Below, one piece after another: positions 9,094 through 17,083 of a stretch of 64,000 nucleotides of DNA; the first letter of the stretch is position 1; every line of letters begins with the position of its first letter. A program made the translations under genes and the position numbers. The notes under the pieces are model-generated. The model searched no databases, had not been told where the DNA came from, and saw nothing but the letters and a program-made list of their open reading frames with translations. The stretch comes from Comamonadaceae bacterium. Lineage in GTDB: Bacteria > Pseudomonadota > Gammaproteobacteria > Burkholderiales > Burkholderiaceae. The stretch is taken from positions 1 to 64,000 of the forward strand of contig CANCCJ010000002.1 of NCBI GenBank assembly GCA_947374535.1, given 5' to 3'.

Positions 9094-9274
9094 AAATCCC
9101 AGCACACACGAGGCTGAGAATGATGGTCGACGCGAGTGGAATAAAAATCTCGCGCCCGAAAATCTTGAAGCGAATGTCGCCGGGCAAGCGCCCAAACCCC
9201 AGCTTTTGCAGCCACGGCGTGATGGCATTGATGAGCAACAGCGCTAAGAAAACAACAATGAGCCAGCGAGTCAT
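9080..9274 (-). CDS. DUF2905 family small membrane protein
   Basis: A 64-residue protein with an N-terminal transmembrane helix (TRWLIVVFLALLLINAI), the conserved centre LGFGRLPGDIRFKIFGREIFIP, and a second helix at the C terminus. This is the typical layout of DUF2905 proteins, whose function is unknown. ATG 9274 is chosen because it sets the first helix at the start; the longer frame to 9331 runs back into the neighbouring methyltransferase gene. It lies 8 bp after the methyltransferase stop on the same strand and is probably co-transcribed with it. Confidence 0.85.
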   Translation of the reverse strand: MTRWLIVVFLALLLINAITPWLQKLGFGRLPGDIRFKIFGREIFIPLASTIILSLVCAGISKVL

Positions 9275-9282
9275 AAGGTGAC

Positions 9283-10407
9283 TTAAAGCGCGTAAGAGCG
9301 GTCCCCTTGCGCGAAGCCCATGGGCTCCCACTCGGTCGTGCCCAAGGCGACGACTTTGAACAACTCGCCCATCTCGTGCTCAGTGATGAGTTTTTGGGCC
9401 ATGCTTTTTTCATCCAAGGGCGCATCCACCAAAGGCGGCAGCAAGCCGCAGTTGATCAAGAAATGCGCTTGGGATGTGTAACCCAGCACGTTGAGGCCCG
9501 CCTCTTGCGCGGCCAGCGCCACGCCGGTGAAGTTGACGTGCGCGGTGATGTCTTTGCGCCCGACATCGACCAGCGGGTCAGCGTCTGCTTTGTGCAACTG
9601 GTGGCACATCAGCGTGCCCATGCTGCGCTGAGGGTGAAAGTATTCGCTCTCAGGAAAGCCGTAATCGATGAGAAACGCCGCACCGCCTTTGCGAGTGGCT
9701 GCCTCGCCAGCTTTGAAGCGGTCGGCCAACGTGGCGACAAAGGCTTCGGCTTGGCTATGAATTTCGGTCAAGTAATCGTGCTCGCCGGGTATGTCGACTG
9801 GAGGGCGCAAGTCTGTCACGCGGTCTTCCCATTGCAAAGCACCGTCGCTCCACACCACCCCACGCTCATGCCAAACACCGCCTTTGCGCACCAGCAGTTG
9901 CACGGGCATGGCATCTAGCACTTCGTTGCCCACCACCACGCCGCTCAGTTGCTCAGGCAGCGCGTCCACCCATTGCACTTTGTGCGCATGGGCTTGCAAG
10001 GTGTCTTGTTGGCGAACGCGCAAACTGCCCGATAAATCGACGATGGTGTAGCGGTTGACGCTGTCGCCCAAGCTGTCCAGCAACTGCAAGGCCAACGCAC
10101 CTGAGCCTGCGCCAAACTCCCACACCTCGTCTGTGCCCGTCACTTGCAAGGCCTCGGCCACTTGGTGGGCCAATGTGCGTCCAAAGTGCTTGGACATTTC
10201 GGGAGCGGTTGCAAAGTCGCTGCCCGTCTCGGGGGTCAGACCAAACTTGCGCAAGCTGTTGGCGTAGTAGCCCATGCCGGGGGCGTAAAGCGCCAGCGCC
10301 ATGAAATGGTCAAAGCCCAACCAGCCGCCCGCATTGGCAATACTGCGCTGAATCAGGGTGGACAAAGCCTGTTGGCCCGGGTCGTTGGATAATTGAGGGG
10401 AATTCAT
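9283..10407 (-). CDS. SAM-dependent methyltransferase, MidA/NDUFAF7 family
   Basis: A 374-residue member of the DUF185/MidA family (homologues of human NDUFAF7, which methylates an arginine of complex I). The family N terminus FMALALYAPGMGYYANSL is followed by DFATAPEMSKHFGR and the SAM-binding motif WEFGAGSGALALQLL. Further conserved segments are GNEVLDAMPVQLL and FLIDYGFPESEYFHPQRS. It is divergent from the FolM-like gene, with starts 57 bp apart, so promoters of both must lie in that short gap. The bacterial substrate is not known from sequence. Confidence 0.88.
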   Translation of the reverse strand: MNSPQLSNDPGQQALSTLIQRSIANAGGWLGFDHFMALALYAPGMGYYANSLRKFGLTPETGSDFATAPEMSKHFGRTLAHQVAEALQVTGTDEVWEFGAGSGALALQLLDSLGDSVNRYTIVDLSGSLRVRQQDTLQAHAHKVQWVDALPEQLSGVVVGNEVLDAMPVQLLVRKGGVWHERGVVWSDGALQWEDRVTDLRPPVDIPGEHDYLTEIHSQAEAFVATLADRFKAGEAATRKGGAAFLIDYGFPESEYFHPQRSMGTLMCHQLHKADADPLVDVGRKDITAHVNFTGVALAAQEAGLNVLGYTSQAHFLINCGLLPPLVDAPLDEKSMAQKLITEHEMGELFKVVALGTTEWEPMGFAQGDRSYAL

Positions 10408-10464
10408 TGGGTGCAGATCGTAACTCGACCCACCTTCCCTCCCTCACACCAGGCACCTCACACC

Positions 10465-11265
10465 ATGCGCTCTTGGGCACTCATCACTGGCGGCAGCGTT
10501 CGCTTAGGCCGCGAAATCGGCCTCGCCTTTGCGCGCGCGGGGTGGAATGTGGCTTGCCACTTCAACCGTTCGAAAGCTGAGGCCCACGCCTTGTGCGCCG
10601 AGCTGCGCACTTTGGGTGTGGATGCATTGGCCGTGCAAGGCGACCTAGAAGACGAAGTCAGCTGCCAAAGCATTTTTGACACCACCACCGCCATCACCGG
10701 CCCAGCGCTGCACTGCGTGGTGAACAACGCCTCGTTGTTTGTACCCGACGCCGGCGCTGACTTTGACGAGGCCCAGGCTTTGGCGCAAATCAAGGTCAAC
10801 CTCATGGCGCCTATGCGCTTTGGCAAGTGGATGGCGGCGCTGCATGCCGATGCCGATGAAGCCACGGCAAGCACGCATCGCACCAAGCCCAGCATCATCC
10901 ATGTGTTGGACCAAAAGGTGTTCAACCTCAACCCCGATTATTTTTCGTACACGCTGTCCAAGCTCGCGTTAGAACGTGCGGTCAGCCTGCAAGCCCAGTC
11001 TCTCGCACCCACCTTGCGTGTGAACGCGGTGGCACCGGGCCTGATGTACCCCAGCGGGCCACAGACCCAAGACAACTTCAACCGTGCCGCACAAGCCAAC
11101 TTGCTGCGCCAACCCATCAACCCCGCCGACGTGGCCGCCAGCGTGGTCTTTTTAGCGGACAACGCCAGCATCACCGGCACCACGGTTCGCGTGGACAACG
11201 GCCAACATTTGGTACCACTTGCACGCGATGTGATGTTTGTGGTCGAGGAACTTTTCAAATCATGA
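10465..11265 (+). CDS. folM: SDR oxidoreductase, FolM/pteridine reductase-like
   Basis: A 266-residue short-chain dehydrogenase. The N-terminal motif TGGSVRLG at residues 8-15 fits TGX3RXG, the signature that separates pteridine reductases (FolM, PTR1) from ordinary TGX3GXG SDRs. The NNAS loop and the YTLSKLALE catalytic helix follow. It likely reduces dihydromonapterin or dihydrofolate with NADPH. The start is ATG 10465 (MRSWALITGG). It overlaps folB by ATGA, and the pterin-enzyme neighbours strongly support the assignment. The symbol is by motif and context, not by sequence identity. Confidence 0.78.
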   Translation: MRSWALITGGSVRLGREIGLAFARAGWNVACHFNRSKAEAHALCAELRTLGVDALAVQGDLEDEVSCQSIFDTTTAITGPALHCVVNNASLFVPDAGADFDEAQALAQIKVNLMAPMRFGKWMAALHADADEATASTHRTKPSIIHVLDQKVFNLNPDYFSYTLSKLALERAVSLQAQSLAPTLRVNAVAPGLMYPSGPQTQDNFNRAAQANLLRQPINPADVAASVVFLADNASITGTTVRVDNGQHLVPLARDVMFVVEELFKS

Positions 11266-11651
11266 ACGACACACTTTTACTCACCTGCCGCCGCTTGTTT
11301 TTGCGCGGCTTCACCACGCAAGCCAGCATCGGCATTCACGACTTCGAGCTGGTCAACACCCAGCGCATCATCATTGATGTGGATTTGTATGTCTCTTTGG
11401 AAGCCACGCACCCCACCGACGACCGCATTGAAGAGGTGGTGAACTACGACTTCATCCGCGCCGTGTTGAAGGCCCGCATTGAACGCGGCCACATCGGCCT
11501 ACAAGAAACTTTGTGCGACGACATCATGACCGCACTGCTCGAACACACTGGTGTATTGGCAGCCCGCGTCTCCACCCGCAAACCCGATGTGTACCCCGAC
11601 TGTGAAGCCGTGGGCGTCGAGGCCTTCCGCGCCAAACCCGGAGTGCTCTGA
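11262..11651 (+). CDS. folB: Dihydroneopterin aldolase
   Basis: A 129-residue enzyme of folate synthesis that splits 7,8-dihydroneopterin into 6-hydroxymethyl-dihydropterin and glycolaldehyde. Family hallmarks are GFTTQASIGIHDFE with the substrate-binding Glu, a conserved NYDFI, and VSTRKPDVYPDCEAVGVE with the catalytic Lys. The start overlaps the FolM-like stop (ATGA). A second FolB-like gene begins two bases after its stop, so the three genes are almost certainly one translational unit. Confidence 0.88.
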   Translation: MNDTLLLTCRRLFLRGFTTQASIGIHDFELVNTQRIIIDVDLYVSLEATHPTDDRIEEVVNYDFIRAVLKARIERGHIGLQETLCDDIMTALLEHTGVLAARVSTRKPDVYPDCEAVGVEAFRAKPGVL

Positions 11652-11652
11652 C

Positions 11653-12021
11653 ATGGCGAGCAAAGGCACACAAATTTTGAACCTCACCGGCCTGCGCTTT
11701 GATGCCAACCTTGGCATCTTGGAGCACGAGAAAATTGACCCGCAACCCATCCAAGTGGACGCTGAGTTGAACCTTGGCACGCAGCCATTGCTGCCCCACG
11801 ACGACGACATTTGCCATGTGCTGGACTACCGCAAGGTGCGTCAAATCATCATCACCGAATGCACAGCTGAACATGTGAACCTGCTCGAAACTCTCATTGG
11901 CAAACTCGCCCACCGGTTGATGCTGTTGCCGGGCGTGCTGGGCGTGCGCGTGAAAATCGCCAAACTAGAAATTTTTGAAGACTGCGAAGTGGCCATTCGC
12001 ATGGAAACAGGACAGTGGTAA
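11653..12021 (+). CDS. Second FolB-family protein (aldolase or FolX-like epimerase)
   Basis: A 122-residue paralogue of the preceding FolB with low identity. It keeps the fold pattern: [16 protein letters not shown], then [11 protein letters not shown], then [20 protein letters not shown] with a Lys in the catalytic position. It could be a second dihydroneopterin aldolase, a dihydroneopterin triphosphate 2'-epimerase (FolX), or a partner subunit in a mixed tunnel-fold oligomer; sequence alone does not decide. ATG 11653 follows the folB stop by one base. The upstream frame extension would lie wholly inside folB and is discarded. Confidence 0.8.
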   Translation: MASKGTQILNLTGLRFDANLGILEHEKIDPQPIQVDAELNLGTQPLLPHDDDICHVLDYRKVRQIIITECTAEHVNLLETLIGKLAHRLMLLPGVLGVRVKIAKLEIFEDCEVAIRMETGQW

Positions 12022-12026
12022 CACCT

Positions 12027-12938
12027 ATGACAACCGCAGAAAAAGACCTTAACAAAGACGCTAAGCAAATCAAGATCGAGCACGAAAACCACAAGCTCGA
12101 AAAACGTCTGTGCCGCCAAGTGGGACAAGCCATCGTGGACTACAACATGATCGAAGAAGGCGACAAGATCATGGTCTGTATGTCGGGCGGCAAAGACAGC
12201 TACGCCATGCTCGACATCTTGCTCATGATGCAAAAGCGCGCCCCCATCAGCTTCGAGCTGATCGCGGTCAACCTCGACCAAAAACAGCCGGGCTTTCCTG
12301 CCGACGTGTTGCCCAAATACTTGGCGCAAGTGGGCGTGAAGTTCCGCATCGAAACGCAAGACACGTATTCAATCGTCAAAGACAAAATTGCCGAAGGCAA
12401 GACCATGTGCAGCTTGTGCTCGCGCTTGCGTCGGGGAATTTTGTACCGCGTGGCGGGCGAGTTGGGCTGTAACAAAATCGCGCTGGGCCACCACCGCGAC
12501 GACATCTTGCAAACCTTCTTCTTGAACATGTTCTTCGGCGGCAAGCTCAAAGCCATGCCCCCCAAACTGGTGAGCGATGGCGGCGATCACATGGTGATTC
12601 GCCCCCTCGCCTATGTGGCCGAGAAAGACTTAGAGCGCTGGGCCAAAGTGCGCGAGTTCCCGATCATCCCTTGCACCTTGTGCGGCAGCCAAGATGGTCT
12701 GCAACGTCAGGTGGTGGGCGAGATGCTGCGCGAGTGGGAAAAGAAGTTTCCGGGACGCATCGAGAACATGTTTGCAGCGATGCAAAACGTTGTGCCTTCT
12801 CACTTGATGGACCACACCAAGTTTGATTTCAAGAACTTGGTGACCACGGGCGTGGCTTCAGACGATGGCGATAAGGCGTTTGACCATGAAGAGTTTCCTA
12901 TGGCTTCGCTGCCAGGGATGCAGGTGGTGTCGCTTTAA
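12027..12938 (+). CDS. ttcA: tRNA 2-thiocytidine(32) synthetase TtcA
   Basis: Thiolates C32 of some tRNAs using ATP and a [4Fe-4S] cluster. The 303-residue protein has the PP-loop SGGKDS at residues 53-58, the CxxC pair [11 protein letters not shown], the ATPase-side segment [19 protein letters not shown], and the second CxxC in [12 protein letters not shown] 12027 is preferred; a GTG at 12015 overlapping the folB2 stop is an alternative that would add four residues. Closely follows the pterin genes. A strongly folded RNA element begins eight bases after its stop. Confidence 0.95.
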   Translation: MTTAEKDLNKDAKQIKIEHENHKLEKRLCRQVGQAIVDYNMIEEGDKIMVCMSGGKDSYAMLDILLMMQKRAPISFELIAVNLDQKQPGFPADVLPKYLAQVGVKFRIETQDTYSIVKDKIAEGKTMCSLCSRLRRGILYRVAGELGCNKIALGHHRDDILQTFFLNMFFGGKLKAMPPKLVSDGGDHMVIRPLAYVAEKDLERWAKVREFPIIPCTLCGSQDGLQRQVVGEMLREWEKKFPGRIENMFAAMQNVVPSHLMDHTKFDFKNLVTTGVASDDGDKAFDHEEFPMASLPGMQVVSL

Positions 12939-12945
12939 GCCTTGG

Positions 12946-13103
12946 TTTTTTCTGAGCTCGTCTGGTTTCGCGCATGCGTTTGTTGCAACGAAAACCCAAA
13001 GCGTTGCGCACATGGGGTGCGGCGGCTGACGATTTCTGGTACTCCAGCATGAGGAGGCCGCCGTATCCCATATGCGCGACGCGATCCCACCGGAGAGAAA
13101 AGC
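12946..13103 (+). ncRNA. ssrS: Candidate 6S-like structured RNA
   Basis: The 170-bp gap between ttcA and the DprE2-like gene holds a 26-bp stem, 13001-13026 with 13057-13082, with a single mismatch (13011/13072) and a few G-U pairs. It is capped by a small hairpin (13036-13039 with 13044-13047). Outside it, CTC 12957-12959 can pair with GAG 13093-13095, TGG 12963-12965 with CCA 13087-13089, and TTTTCT 12948-12953 with AGAAAA 13096-13101. That leaves a large one-sided bubble at about 12972-13000. The 5' TTTTTCTGAG and 3' CGGAGA resemble the ends of 6S RNA, the RNA that binds the RNA polymerase sigma-70 holoenzyme, and the length (about 158) fits. Identity is inferred from shape and ends only; the opposite strand folds equally well, so orientation is uncertain. 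Confidence 0.5.
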
Positions 13104-13108
13104 AGCGA

Positions 13109-13852
13109 CTAAATGTTGAGCTTGTTAAACACAAACCGAGGCAAGTGCATCACCACGAGCATGATGATTTGCCAAATCCCCGGCGTGTAAACCACAGGCT
13201 TACCAGCAGTAATCCCCTTGACGATGTCTTGCGCCACCTGCTCCACCGATGCCATTTTTTGCCCCTTGGCTTTGAGGTCGCTGGTCATGGGCGTATCGGT
13301 CGGGCCTGGTTTGATGAGGACGACCTTCACATTCGTGTTGGCCAAGCGATGCTGCATGCCCTGCGCGTAACGCGACACCAAACCCTTGGCTGCCCCGTAC
13401 ACATAGTTGGTTTTGCGTCCGCGGTCACCCGCCACCGATCCAATGATGGCGATCGTGCCATGGTTGACCGCCACCATCGACTGGGCAAAGGCCTCGGCAA
13501 ACAAGACAGGCGACACGCCATTGACCTGCAACGCGGCATCACAAGCCAACACATCATCTTGGCAAATCGTTTGGTCTGACAACACGCCATGCGCAATCAA
13601 CACCACATCAACCGCCGACTGCGCGACGATGGCATTGACCGTTTGTTGAATGGCCGCCGCATGCACAAAATCGGCTGTCATCATCTGCACGTGGGACTGC
13701 GGACTGCGCACACGCAGATCGTCGGCCACACGCTGAGTGCGCGCCTCGTCGCGCCCGACGAGCGTGAGATGCACAGGGGCGGCTTGCACCCACAAACGTG
13801 CGCAGTGTTCGGCCATCGCCGAGGTGGCGCCAATGATGACGATGTGTTGCAT
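13109..13852 (-). CDS. DprE2-like short-chain dehydrogenase
   Basis: A 247-residue SDR. IVIIGATSAMAEHCARLW is the cofactor-binding start and YVYGAAKGLVSRYAQG the YxxxK catalytic helix; the C-terminal tail (MHLPRFVFNKLNI) is hydrophobic and basic and may touch the membrane. It resembles DprE2, which reduces the 2-keto intermediate of polyprenyl-phosphate-ribose to polyprenyl-phosphate-arabinose with NADH. The assignment rests mainly on position: it follows the DprE1-like gene by two bases in a four-gene operon with GtrA and UbiA homologues. On its own the protein could be any DltE-type SDR. Confidence 0.78.
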   Translation of the reverse strand: MQHIVIIGATSAMAEHCARLWVQAAPVHLTLVGRDEARTQRVADDLRVRSPQSHVQMMTADFVHAAAIQQTVNAIVAQSAVDVVLIAHGVLSDQTICQDDVLACDAALQVNGVSPVLFAEAFAQSMVAVNHGTIAIIGSVAGDRGRKTNYVYGAAKGLVSRYAQGMQHRLANTNVKVVLIKPGPTDTPMTSDLKAKGQKMASVEQVAQDIVKGITAGKPVVYTPGIWQIIMLVVMHLPRFVFNKLNI

Positions 13853-13854
13853 AG

Positions 13855-15195
13855 TTAAAACTCCATCAAACGACGCGACATGGCAGAGCTGATGCCCGCG
13901 TCACGGTGCGCCGCAAATTCAGACAAGCGCGGGTAACCGGCTTCAAACAAATCACGCGGCATGCGCGCGTCTTTGGCCATGTACAAGCGCCCTTTGGCTT
14001 CACGCACGATGGCATCGAGGCGCTCAAACAACTGCAAGGTGCGTTCACCTCGGTTAGGAAAATCGAGTGCGAGCGTCACGCCCGGCTGCGGGAAGCTGAG
14101 CATGCCTTTGGCTTCGCGGTTGCCAAAAGTCTTGAGCACAGCCAAGAAAGAGCCCTCGCCCGACTCAGCAATGGCATCGAGCATCGCTTGCACGGTGTCT
14201 TGCCCCATCTCCCGTGGCACCACGCTTTGGTATTGGTAAAACCCGCGTGGACCGTACATGCGGTTCCAGTGCTGCACGTTGTCCAACGGATAAAAGAAGG
14301 GCTCGTAATGCGCCACATCAAAACCGCTTTTGAGTTTTTGCAGTTGGTAGTACGCGACGTTAAACGGCTTGAGAGACAAACCATTCACCAGTGAAATGGG
14401 AGGCACGAACGGCATGCTCAAAGGCTTGCTTTGCGTTGTGTGGTTTTGCGCCGCTAAAGCAGCACGCAGCGATGGCATCCTCGCTGTCTCTTGCGCGCTC
14501 AAGTGGTTGGCACGCATGAAGATGCCGCGCGCGGTTTTGCCCGCCAAACAATCGATCCACGACACGGTGTGTTCCCAATCGTGTTCAGACGCATCGGCCA
14601 GTTCAAAGAACTCAGCCAAGCCTTGGTAGGGCAAAGTTTCTGTGCGCAACCACGGGCTGCCCACGCGTCGCAATTGCACCTCAGCGGTCACGACCACGCC
14701 CGTCAAGCCCATACCGCCCACCGTGGCACTCAGCAGATCAGGTGTGTTCGCCCAATCCAGCGTCAACACGTCGCCAGTAGTGCGGGCCAATGACAGACCC
14801 AATACATGATCGCCAAACGAGCCCACAGCGTGGTGATTTTTGCCGTGCACGTCATTGGCAATCGCGCCACCCACGGTGATGAGTTGCGTCCCAGGTGTGA
14901 CGGGCAGCATCCAACCGCGTGGCACAAACAAACGCTGAATGTCGCGCAACAACACGCCTGCTTCACACACCAAACGCCCCGTGGTGTCGTCAAACGCGAT
15001 GAGCTTGTTGAGCCCGATGGTGTGCCACAAATTGCCGTTGGGGTTGAGGCAGACATCGCCGTAGCTGCGTCCATTGCCGTACGCCAAACCGGGCTGGTGC
15101 GCGTGCAGCACCGGTGGCACCGCTGTGCGGTCGGTCAGCACCTGCACCGCGTGCAAGTCGTTCGACAAACGGCCCCAAGCACTGACGGGCTTCAT
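13855..15195 (-). CDS. DprE1-like FAD-dependent oxidoreductase
   Basis: A 446-residue flavoprotein of the VAO type, closely matching mycobacterial decaprenylphosphoryl-ribose 2'-oxidase. GLAYGNGRSYGD (37-47) and TVGGAIANDVHGKNHHAVGS (108-126, with the FAD-contacting region including H117) are near-identical to the family. MAKDAR holds K408, equivalent to the active-site Lys418. Where the mycobacterial enzyme has the benzothiazinone-reactive Cys387, this protein has Ala376 in PGVTLALDFP. It would oxidise the ribose 2'-OH of polyprenyl-phospho-ribose. ATG 15195 overlaps the GtrA stop (ATGA); the longer frame to 15333 is rejected because it would lie within gtrA. Confidence 0.88.
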   Translation of the reverse strand: MKPVSAWGRLSNDLHAVQVLTDRTAVPPVLHAHQPGLAYGNGRSYGDVCLNPNGNLWHTIGLNKLIAFDDTTGRLVCEAGVLLRDIQRLFVPRGWMLPVTPGTQLITVGGAIANDVHGKNHHAVGSFGDHVLGLSLARTTGDVLTLDWANTPDLLSATVGGMGLTGVVVTAEVQLRRVGSPWLRTETLPYQGLAEFFELADASEHDWEHTVSWIDCLAGKTARGIFMRANHLSAQETARMPSLRAALAAQNHTTQSKPLSMPFVPPISLVNGLSLKPFNVAYYQLQKLKSGFDVAHYEPFFYPLDNVQHWNRMYGPRGFYQYQSVVPREMGQDTVQAMLDAIAESGEGSFLAVLKTFGNREAKGMLSFPQPGVTLALDFPNRGERTLQLFERLDAIVREAKGRLYMAKDARMPRDLFEAGYPRLSEFAAHRDAGISSAMSRRLMEF

Positions 15196-15605
15196 ACCAA
15201 CTCCCGTTTGAAAACAAAGCGTTTGTCGAGGTGGTACTTGATGAACGAGCCCAAGGTCAGGCCGATTGCACCGCCCAAGTAACGCATAGCGTCTGTGCCA
15301 TAGATGTACTGAAATGCAAACTCGACACCCCAAAAGATGGCGGTGGTGAACACCCCCATGAAGCCATAGAGGATGAACAAGCGGGTGTCATGTCCGAGGC
15401 TGTCTGCTTTGAAATCAAAGACGTGTTTCTTCTCCAGCACGTACTTGATAGGAAAGCCCATCGCCGTGCCAATGAACACCGACAGCTCAACCGCATAAGC
15501 GCCGCTATAAATCCAGATAGACATTGCCTGTGTGCCGATATTGGCCACCGTAGCCAAGGCCGACACCAAGGCATAAACCGCCGCGATGCGAGCAGCAGCT
15601 TTCAT
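15192..15605 (-). CDS. GtrA-family membrane protein
   Basis: A 137-residue protein with four predicted transmembrane helices and the GtrA family's basic, aromatic loops: GFPIKYVLEKKHVFDF after helix 2 and SFIKYHLDKRFVFKREL at the C terminus. GtrA proteins assist movement of polyprenyl-phosphate sugars or act as adaptors; the mycobacterial homologue Rv3789 lies beside dprE1/dprE2. The gene overlaps both neighbours by ATGA, so it is tightly coupled to the HAD-UbiA and DprE1-like genes. A role with polyprenyl-phosphate-arabinose is inferred from this linkage. Confidence 0.88.
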   Translation of the reverse strand: MKAAARIAAVYALVSALATVANIGTQAMSIWIYSGAYAVELSVFIGTAMGFPIKYVLEKKHVFDFKADSLGHDTRLFILYGFMGVFTTAIFWGVEFAFQYIYGTDAMRYLGGAIGLTLGSFIKYHLDKRFVFKRELV

Positions 15606-17053
15606 GACAGCACGCGCGCCAATGCCAGCACGCCCACCATGAACGCGCCCACACCCCAGCTGACTTTGTCTTTGAGAGCAAACACGATCGGGTCGTCATG
15701 CATGCGACCACGGTGGGCAATCAGCCAAGCGCGGGAAATCCAAAACAACATCACCGGACACGCCAGCCAAATCAACTGTGGCGTGGCGTACAAATGCGCA
15801 GCCTGTCCGTCTTGGATGTACAAAGCCAGCACCAACACCGCTATGAAACCTGAGCTTCCACCGAGGCTCGACACCAACTCTAAATCTTCAGGCTCGTAGC
15901 CTCGTCCACGCAAAGCGCCGGATTTGCCCGCGTCACGCGCTACTTTGAGTTCGCTGTAACGCTTGATGAGCGCCAAGCTCAAGAAGATGAACATCGAAAA
16001 CAACAGCAACCAAAACGACACCGCCACATCAATGGCCGCCGCACCCGCAATGATGCGCATCGTGTAGAGCGCAGCCAACGTCAGCACATCCACCACGGCC
16101 AACTGTTTGAGGTGCAACGAATACGCCACCGTCAACACAAAGTAAACACCAAGGCTGACCGAGAACAACACGGGCATGAAAAGCGCCGACAAAGCGACAG
16201 CGATCAGCAACAACACGGGCCAAGCCACCCAGCCGGTGATGAGACTCAGCGCACCCGATGCAAACGGGCGATTGCGTTTGCGCGCATGGTGGCGATCGTC
16301 TTGCACATCGACCAAGTCGTTGAGTAAATACACGCTGGATGCCGTGAGGCTGAAAACCACAAACGCCATCACAGCTAACACATCGCGTGGCGCATCGGCG
16401 TATTGATGAGCGGCCATGAGCGGCACAAACACCAACAAGTTTTTCATCCACTGATGCAGTCGCATGGCTTTGAGCATGGCCATCCACGGTGATGGCATGT
16501 CGCGGTCAAACACTTGACCCACATTGCCTTGCGCTTGCGCACGTTGCAGCAAGGCAGCTGATGCGTCGACCACATGTGCTTTGTGCGATCGGGCCCACAC
16601 GTTCAAGTCGGGCCAATCGTTGCCCACGTAATCAAAGCCGCCATCGCCAAACCGATCCACCAAAGCTTGCGCTTTGGCGTCAGATTTGAGGTTGGTGCCG
16701 TTTTCGGTCGCCAGCACCTCGTCAAACAAGTGCAGGTGTTGCGCCACTTGCTCAGCCAAGGCGCGATGGCTGGCGGTGGCCAAGACCAAGCGGCGACCAC
16801 TTTGCTTCTCTACGCGCAGCCAATCCAGCACATCGGTGTTGTAGGGCAAAGCAGACACGTCAAGTTGCACACGTTGCGCCAGCTCCGCTTTCAACGCGGC
16901 CTTGCCACGCATCAACCACAACAAAGGTTTAAAAAACTGCAGCGGGTGTTGAATCAAAAACTGGCTGGCACTCTCCACCAGCATGTCTGTGCGGATCAGC
17001 GTGCCATCCAGATCGACAACCAGCGGAAGGAGCGTGTTTTTATGAAAATCCAT
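15602..17053 (-). CDS. HAD phosphatase fused to UbiA-type phosphoribosyl/prenyltransferase
   Basis: A 483-residue fusion. Residues 10-185 are a haloacid dehalogenase domain with the nucleophile motif DLDGTL (D14, D16) and YVGNDWPD near 142-149. From about 195 it is a nine-helix UbiA domain with the Mg/pyrophosphate motif NDLVDVQDDRHHARKRNRP at 245-263 and later LIKRYSELKVA. The motif closely resembles the decaprenyl-phosphate phosphoribosyltransferase (DPPR synthase), which joins PRPP to a polyprenyl phosphate. The HAD domain would then remove the 5-phosphate. It is first in the four-gene operon with GtrA, DprE1-like and DprE2-like genes, and starts at ATG 17053. Confidence 0.87.
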   Translation of the reverse strand: MDFHKNTLLPLVVDLDGTLIRTDMLVESASQFLIQHPLQFFKPLLWLMRGKAALKAELAQRVQLDVSALPYNTDVLDWLRVEKQSGRRLVLATASHRALAEQVAQHLHLFDEVLATENGTNLKSDAKAQALVDRFGDGGFDYVGNDWPDLNVWARSHKAHVVDASAALLQRAQAQGNVGQVFDRDMPSPWMAMLKAMRLHQWMKNLLVFVPLMAAHQYADAPRDVLAVMAFVVFSLTASSVYLLNDLVDVQDDRHHARKRNRPFASGALSLITGWVAWPVLLLIAVALSALFMPVLFSVSLGVYFVLTVAYSLHLKQLAVVDVLTLAALYTMRIIAGAAAIDVAVSFWLLLFSMFIFLSLALIKRYSELKVARDAGKSGALRGRGYEPEDLELVSSLGGSSGFIAVLVLALYIQDGQAAHLYATPQLIWLACPVMLFWISRAWLIAHRGRMHDDPIVFALKDKVSWGVGAFMVGVLALARVLS

Positions 17054-17083
17054 CCGCTGATTATCGTGGCATAGCCAACGCGC

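Noticed and set aside
12898..13134. Open frame of 78 codons on the - strand across the ttcA/DprE2 gap
   Set aside because: Basic peptide that coincides with the folded RNA element and overlaps ttcA; more likely an artefact of a conserved RNA than a gene.
12974..13579. Open frame of 201 codons on the + strand
   Set aside because: It covers the structured RNA element and then runs antisense through the DprE2-like gene; no protein family is apparent.
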